24,430 nt of DNA, from positions 1 through 24,430 of the forward strand of contig CANCCJ010000035.1 in the NCBI GenBank assembly GCA_947374535.1, given 5' to 3'. The translations under genes and the position numbers were made by a program. Positions 20,606 to 24,430 of the stretch are shown here, in pieces (position 1 is the first letter of the stretch; every line of letters starts with the position of its first letter). The notes beneath the pieces are model-generated. The model saw only the letters and a list, made by a program, of their open reading frames with translations. It did no database searches and was not told the origin of the DNA. The stretch is from Comamonadaceae bacterium. GTDB taxonomy: Bacteria; Pseudomonadota; Gammaproteobacteria; Burkholderiales; Burkholderiaceae.

Positions 20606-21103
20606 ATGTTTTTACGCAAAATTGCTGAACTGGCTGGCAAACTTGCCAACGCAATCGGCGGCCTGTTGTTCCTCGGTCTATTCATCACCTTCCTCGTTCA
20701 AATTGCAGCGCGCTTCGGCTTTAACCAGCCGCTGCCGTGGAGCGACGAGCTGGCCGTCATCTTGTATCTATGGGTCATCTTGTGGGCTTGTGCGTTCGTG
20801 GTGCCCGAAAAAGAGCACGTCATGTTCGATCTCGTGTGGAACAGCGTCAGCCCCACCACACGACGATTTATGCGCATGGCAGGTCACACGCTCATCGGCG
20901 GCTTGGCGCTTGCTGCCATTCCTGCCAGCTGGGAATACGTGCACTTCATGGCACGCGAAAAAACAGCGGTGCTGGGCCTGTCGTTTGAATGGGTGTTCTT
21001 GCCGTTTGTGCTGCTGCTCGTCGCGCTGGCCGCACGCAGCTGGCACGGCTTGGTGCAGGCCATGAACAACCGTGGACTTGAAACACACGAGGTGGCGCCA
21101 TGA
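20606..21103 (+). CDS. dctQ: TRAP transporter small permease (DctQ)
   Basis: A 165-residue protein with four hydrophobic helices. The LPWSDELAVILYLWVILWACAFVV stretch contains the W-x-E/D-E motif at the start of helix 2 that is typical of DctQ, and EHVMFDLVWN follows. It forms the small membrane subunit that pairs with DctM. It begins 6 bp after dctP and overlaps dctM by 4 bp (ATGA). Confidence 0.92.
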   Translation: MFLRKIAELAGKLANAIGGLLFLGLFITFLVQIAARFGFNQPLPWSDELAVILYLWVILWACAFVVPEKEHVMFDLVWNSVSPTTRRFMRMAGHTLIGGLALAAIPASWEYVHFMAREKTAVLGLSFEWVFLPFVLLLVALAARSWHGLVQAMNNRGLETHEVAP

Positions 21104-22407
21104 CCTTGACACCTCTCACCGCCCTAGCCGCTGTGTTGGTGCTGGGCATGCTGCTGCGCATGCCGATTGGTTTTTCCATGCTCATGTCGGGCGTGGCTTA
21201 CCTCATCACCAAAGGTCAAGACATCGGACTCGTGGCCGAGCAAGTGAGCAACGGTCTGTACAACAGCTATGTGCTGCTGGCGGTGCCGCTGTTTGTGTTC
21301 GCCGCTAACTTGATGAACGCAGGCACCGTGAGCGAGCGCATTTTTGACTTCTGCCGCATCCTCGTCGGCCGCATGCACGGCGGCTTGGCGCAGGTGGATA
21401 TTTTGGTCAGCGTCATCTTTTCGGGCATGAGCGGCAGCGCCATTGCCGATGCCGCAGGCCCCGGCTTGGTGACGATTCGTCAAATGCTCAAGAAGCCCGA
21501 ATACTCTCGCGGCTTCGCCGGTGCCGTGGTGGTGGCCAGCGCCACACTCGGCCCCATCATTCCACCCTCCATTCCGATGGTGATTTACGCGCTCGTCTCT
21601 GGCGCATCCGTCGGCGCGTTGTTCTTGGGTGGTGTGGTACCAGGCTTGCTGATGACCGTGCTCATGATGGGCGTGGTGCACATCATCGCCACCAAGCGCA
21701 ACATGCCGCGCGAAGACCCGATTCCTATGCATCAATGGCCGGGCATTTTGTTCCGTGGTGCATTGCCGCTGTCCATGCCCATCGTGTTGTTGGGCGGCAT
21801 TTACTCTGGCGCGTTCACGCCCACAGAAGCGGCTGCGGTCGCCGCATTGCACGCGTTGATTTTGTCGACCGTGGTGTATCGGGCACTCACCTGGCGCAGC
21901 TTCTGGGGCGTGGTCATGGAGTCCACACGCGCCAGTGCCGTCATCACCATCATTTTGGCTGGCTCATTCATCTTGAACTACGCCTTCACAGCCGAACAGG
22001 TGCCTCAGCACATGGCTGCTTGGGTAGACAGCATGCACCTGAGCCGCATCCAGTTTTTGCTGATGGTGAACGTGATGTTCTTGGTGCTGGGTTGCTTCTT
22101 GGATGTGTCGGTGCTGTTGCTAGTCTTTGTGCCCATGTTGCTGCCCGCTGTGAATGTGCTGGGCATTGACCTGGTTCACTTCGGCGTGCTGGTGGTGCTA
22201 AACATGATGATTGGCCTGATTCACCCACCATTTGGCATGTTGCTGTTCGTCACCAAAGCCCTGACGGGTATCCCCATTGGCGAGATGATGCGCGAAGGCT
22301 GGCTGTTCTTGGTCATGCTGTTGGGCTTGTTGTTGGCCCTGACCTTCTTTCCGCAGCTGGTGCTGTGGTTGCCACAGACCATGGGTTACGCAGGCATGAC
22401 AGCGTAA
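21100..22407 (+). CDS. dctM: TRAP transporter large permease (DctM)
   Basis: A 435-residue membrane protein with about a dozen helices that carries the sodium-coupled transport function. Typical DctM segments are RMPIGFSMLMSGVAYL near the start, FSGMSGSAIADAAGPG around residue 110, LGPIIPPSIPMVIYA around residue 150, and GLIHPPFGMLLFV near the end. Length and order are normal for the family. It overlaps dctQ by 4 bp. A possible weak hairpin (ATGACA-N7-TGTCAT, 22396-22414) spans its stop codon, before the SDR gene. Confidence 0.95.
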   Translation: MTLTPLTALAAVLVLGMLLRMPIGFSMLMSGVAYLITKGQDIGLVAEQVSNGLYNSYVLLAVPLFVFAANLMNAGTVSERIFDFCRILVGRMHGGLAQVDILVSVIFSGMSGSAIADAAGPGLVTIRQMLKKPEYSRGFAGAVVVASATLGPIIPPSIPMVIYALVSGASVGALFLGGVVPGLLMTVLMMGVVHIIATKRNMPREDPIPMHQWPGILFRGALPLSMPIVLLGGIYSGAFTPTEAAAVAALHALILSTVVYRALTWRSFWGVVMESTRASAVITIILAGSFILNYAFTAEQVPQHMAAWVDSMHLSRIQFLLMVNVMFLVLGCFLDVSVLLLVFVPMLLPAVNVLGIDLVHFGVLVVLNMMIGLIHPPFGMLLFVTKALTGIPIGEMMREGWLFLVMLLGLLLALTFFPQLVLWLPQTMGYAGMTA

Positions 22408-22462
22408 GTGTCATCCATCATCGCATTGGCAAAGCTGACACATTCCAACATTGGAGGAACGC

Positions 22463-23257
22463 ATGGACTTACAACTTCAAGGCAAACATGTATTAATCAC
22501 CGGAGGAAGCAAAGGCATTGGCCTGGCTTGCGCACATGGCTTTTTGCGAGAGGGTGCGCGGGTCTCCTTGGTCTCAAGACAAACCCAGCATTTGCAACAT
22601 GCGCAACAGGTTTTGCAAGCCCAGTTTGCAGAGGGGCACATATTTACCTACGCCGCCGATTTGACGCAGCCGCACATGGCGCTTGACGCATTGAATGCGG
22701 CAGAGAAAGCACTTGGCGCGGTCGATGTGTTGGTGAACTCCGCCGGGGCAGCCAAGCGAACACCCATCGATGAACTGACGCCTCAAGCATGGGCCGATGC
22801 CATGCAAGCGAAATACTTCACGTACATCAACATCATCGACCCCACCATCAAACGCATGGCGCAACGCCGTTCAGGCGCCGTGGTCAACATTGTGGGCAAT
22901 GGTGGCAAAGTGGCTAGCCCCATTCACTTGCCGGGCGGATCGGCCAACGCGGCGTTGATGTTGGCCAGCGTTGGATTGGCGAATGCCTACGGGCCACAGG
23001 GCGTTCGCGTCAACGCGATCAATCCAGGCCTGACCTTGACCGACCGTTTGCAAGAAGGGTTCGCAGCGGATGCCCGCATGCGAGGTTTAACCACTGAAGA
23101 GGTTTTGAACCAATCGATCGCCAAGCTCCCGTTGGGTCGCATTGCCACACCCGAAGAAATCGCAAACGCAGCCGTCTTTTTGGCGTCGCCAAAGGCCAGT
23201 TACATCACTGGCATTTGCATGAGCATGGATGGGGCACTCAACCCAATCGTGGTGTGA
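22463..23257 (+). CDS. SDR-family protein with degenerate catalytic site
   Basis: A 264-residue Rossmann protein of the short-chain dehydrogenase/reductase family. The ATG at 22463 has a GGAGGA ribosome-binding site; a TTG four codons upstream is rejected. The cofactor motif TGGSKGIG (13-20) and the VNSAGAA segment (Asn92) are intact, and RVNAINPGL is in the usual place. The active-site segment is not: the expected Ser is replaced in VNIVGNGG. Where Y-x-x-x-K should stand, the sequence is PIHLPGGSANAAL, with His155 at the best Tyr position and Asn162 before the AAL. It follows the TRAP permease by 55 bp and may act on the imported acid, or may bind NAD(P) without classical SDR chemistry. Confidence 0.85.
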   Translation: MDLQLQGKHVLITGGSKGIGLACAHGFLREGARVSLVSRQTQHLQHAQQVLQAQFAEGHIFTYAADLTQPHMALDALNAAEKALGAVDVLVNSAGAAKRTPIDELTPQAWADAMQAKYFTYINIIDPTIKRMAQRRSGAVVNIVGNGGKVASPIHLPGGSANAALMLASVGLANAYGPQGVRVNAINPGLTLTDRLQEGFAADARMRGLTTEEVLNQSIAKLPLGRIATPEEIANAAVFLASPKASYITGICMSMDGALNPIVV

Positions 23258-23264
23258 CCTGCGC

Positions 23265-23963
23265 TTATTTCACGCCGTAACGCTCACGGTACGCCTGCGT
23301 GCGTGCCAAGTGCTCACCCATGGCATTGCCAGGTTGGGCATGAAGGTACGTCAACAAATCATTCAGCTCTGCAATCGCGCACACCTGTAAGCCCACTTGC
23401 TCACGCACATATTGCACGGCGCTGTAGGGCACGTCTTGGGTCGTGCCATCGGCTTGTTTTTCGGTGGCCATTTCTTGGCGATCCAGCGCTATCGCCACCG
23501 CGTGCGGCGTAGCACCTGCGGCTTTGATGAGGGCGATGGATTCACGCGCGGCAGTACCTGCACTCATCACATCATCCACGATCAACACGCGGCCTTGGAG
23601 TGGGGCGCCCACTAAGCTGCCACCTTCGCCATGGTCTTTGGCTTCTTTACGGTTGTAGGCAAAGGGCACGTTGCGCCCTAAACGCGCTAGCTCAATCGCT
23701 ACAGCAGCACCCAAGGGAATGCCTTTGTAGGCGGGGCCAAAGATCATGTCGAACTCAATGCCACTTTGCACCAAGCGCTGCGCGTAAAAACTAGCCAGCT
23801 TGCCCAGCTTGGCACCATCGTCAAACAAACCTGCGTTGAAAAAGTATGGAGACAGGCGGCCTGCCTTGGTTTTGAACTCGCCAAATTTCAGCACACCACA
23901 ATCCAGCGAAAATTGCACAAATTCTTGCGCCAACGCATCGTTGGCAGCCGCACTCTTACTCAT
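23265..23963 (-). CDS. pyrE: Orotate phosphoribosyltransferase
   Basis: A 232-residue enzyme of pyrimidine synthesis that joins orotate and PRPP to give orotidine 5'-phosphate. The PRPP-binding motif VLIVDDVMSAGTA is at 126-138, and the flexible catalytic loop RKEAKDHGEGG is at 105-115 with its conserved Lys and His. The N-terminal FKTKAGRLSPYFFNAG (31-45) and FGPAYKGIPL (75-84) are family signatures. It is convergent with the SDR gene (7-bp gap) and divergent from the exonuclease gene, with only 11 bp between the start codons. Confidence 0.96.
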   Translation of the reverse strand: MSKSAAANDALAQEFVQFSLDCGVLKFGEFKTKAGRLSPYFFNAGLFDDGAKLGKLASFYAQRLVQSGIEFDMIFGPAYKGIPLGAAVAIELARLGRNVPFAYNRKEAKDHGEGGSLVGAPLQGRVLIVDDVMSAGTAARESIALIKAAGATPHAVAIALDRQEMATEKQADGTTQDVPYSAVQYVREQVGLQVCAIAELNDLLTYLHAQPGNAMGEHLARTQAYRERYGVK

Positions 23964-23974
23964 GGGGAAATTCC

Positions 23975-24430
23975 TTGTTCAAACTAACCAGCCTCAACCT
24001 CAACGGCATTCGTTCAGCCGCCCGCAAAGGCGTGGAAGCTTGGCTCGAAAAAGCCAGCCCTGATTGTATTTGTGTCCAAGAAATCAAAGCCCAAGCGCCA
24101 GACATCGAAGGCAACTTCGACACTTTGGCGGGTTTGAGAGGCCACTTTCACTACGCTGAGAAAAAGGGCTACTCCGGCGTAGGCGTCTACACCAAGCACG
24201 AGCCCAGTGATGTGATCATTGGATTTGACGGGGGTGAGTTCGATGCCGAAGGCCGTTACGTGGAGCTGCGTTTTGACACCCCCACACAAAAACTGTCCAT
24301 CATCAGCAGCTACTTTCCCAGCGGCTCGTCGGGGCCTGAGCGCCAAGACGCAAAGTTTCGTTTCTTAGCGGCCATGTACCCACACCTCAATGCCTTGAAG
24401 CAAGAGCGCGAGTTCGTGCTGTGTGGCGAC
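23975..24430 (+). CDS. xth: Exodeoxyribonuclease III, N-terminal part (cut by window edge)
   Basis: 152 codons are visible and the frame is open at the edge. The start is a TTG at 23975 with GGGGA 6 nt upstream; no in-frame ATG gives the conserved N-terminus FKLTSLNLNGIRSA. The protein is an ExoIII/AP-endonuclease of the EEP fold. Asn8 (SLNLNGIR), Glu36 (CVQEIKAQ), the EKKGYSGVG segment and Tyr in ISSYFPSG correspond to Asn7, Glu34 and Tyr109 of E. coli ExoIII. The window ends at VLCGD, where the catalytic Asp is expected. It acts in base-excision repair at abasic sites. In related bacteria it commonly neighbours pyrE, as here. Confidence 0.92.
   Translation, partial: MFKLTSLNLNGIRSAARKGVEAWLEKASPDCICVQEIKAQAPDIEGNFDTLAGLRGHFHYAEKKGYSGVGVYTKHEPSDVIIGFDGGEFDAEGRYVELRFDTPTQKLSIISSYFPSGSSGPERQDAKFRFLAAMYPHLNALKQEREFVLCGD

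Noticed and set aside
22396..22414. ATGACA-N7-TGTCAT repeat at the end of dctM as a terminator
   Set aside because: Six mostly A/T pairs, no following T tract, and it overlaps the stop codon. It is at most a weak hairpin and should not block the SDR gene.

Overview
The window is a densely packed stretch of a betaproteobacterial chromosome, most likely Burkholderiales and close to Comamonadaceae. The reasons are the divergent gatCAB / mreBCD-mrdA arrangement, the metal-type of HemB, TRAP and TSUP transporters among housekeeping genes, moderately high GC, and the general look of the proteins. A genus such as Limnohabitans or Rhodoferax is only a guess. I see no phage, IS element, CRISPR array, tRNA or rRNA gene. 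It reads as ordinary core chromosome with two small accessory metabolic modules.

Layout from left to right. (1) 1-1356, minus strand: the first codons of rpsL with a well-formed promoter and leader, preceded by a PBP5-type D,D-carboxypeptidase. (2) 1438-3954, minus strand: a tight cluster of hemJ-like, VanZ-like, thioredoxin-fold [2Fe-2S] ferredoxin and small alpha/beta hydrolase genes. Diverging from it by 42 bp is hemB, translationally coupled to a small MASE1-like membrane protein. (3) 5583-6266: a dienelactone hydrolase-family gene, minus strand. (4) 6364-10662: a catabolic module of a LysR regulator diverging from a methylmalonate-semialdehyde-type CoA-acylating dehydrogenase and a GMC flavo-oxidoreductase. 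A perfect 9+9 dyad and a recognisable promoter lie in the gap. (5) 10663-10887: the largest non-coding stretch, ending in a strong intrinsic terminator and holding possible RNA hairpins. (6) 10888-11646: a TSUP permease. (7) 11662-16205, minus strand: mreB-mreC-mreD-mrdA, the rod-shape elongation genes with 4-bp ATGA overlaps. (8) 16298-19553: gatC-gatA-gatB for tRNA-dependent amidation. (9) 19589-23257: a complete TRAP transporter (dctP, dctQ, dctM) followed by an SDR-family protein lacking the usual catalytic residues. (10) 23265-24430: pyrE (minus) and a 5' fragment of an exodeoxyribonuclease III gene (plus), with start codons only 11 bp apart.

Functionally the window joins cell-wall and shape genes (dac, mre, mrdA), heme synthesis (hemJ, hemB), translation (rpsL, gatCAB), pyrimidine synthesis and DNA repair (pyrE, xth), and two modules for small organic compounds. 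The aldehyde-dehydrogenase/GMC pair probably oxidises an alcohol through a semialdehyde to an acyl-CoA. The TRAP/SDR set probably imports and may process an organic acid. I did not find a convincing wholly new system. The items most worth a second look are the degenerate SDR, the LysR dyad module, the terminator-ended intergenic RNA candidate and the hemJ/hemB divergent unit.
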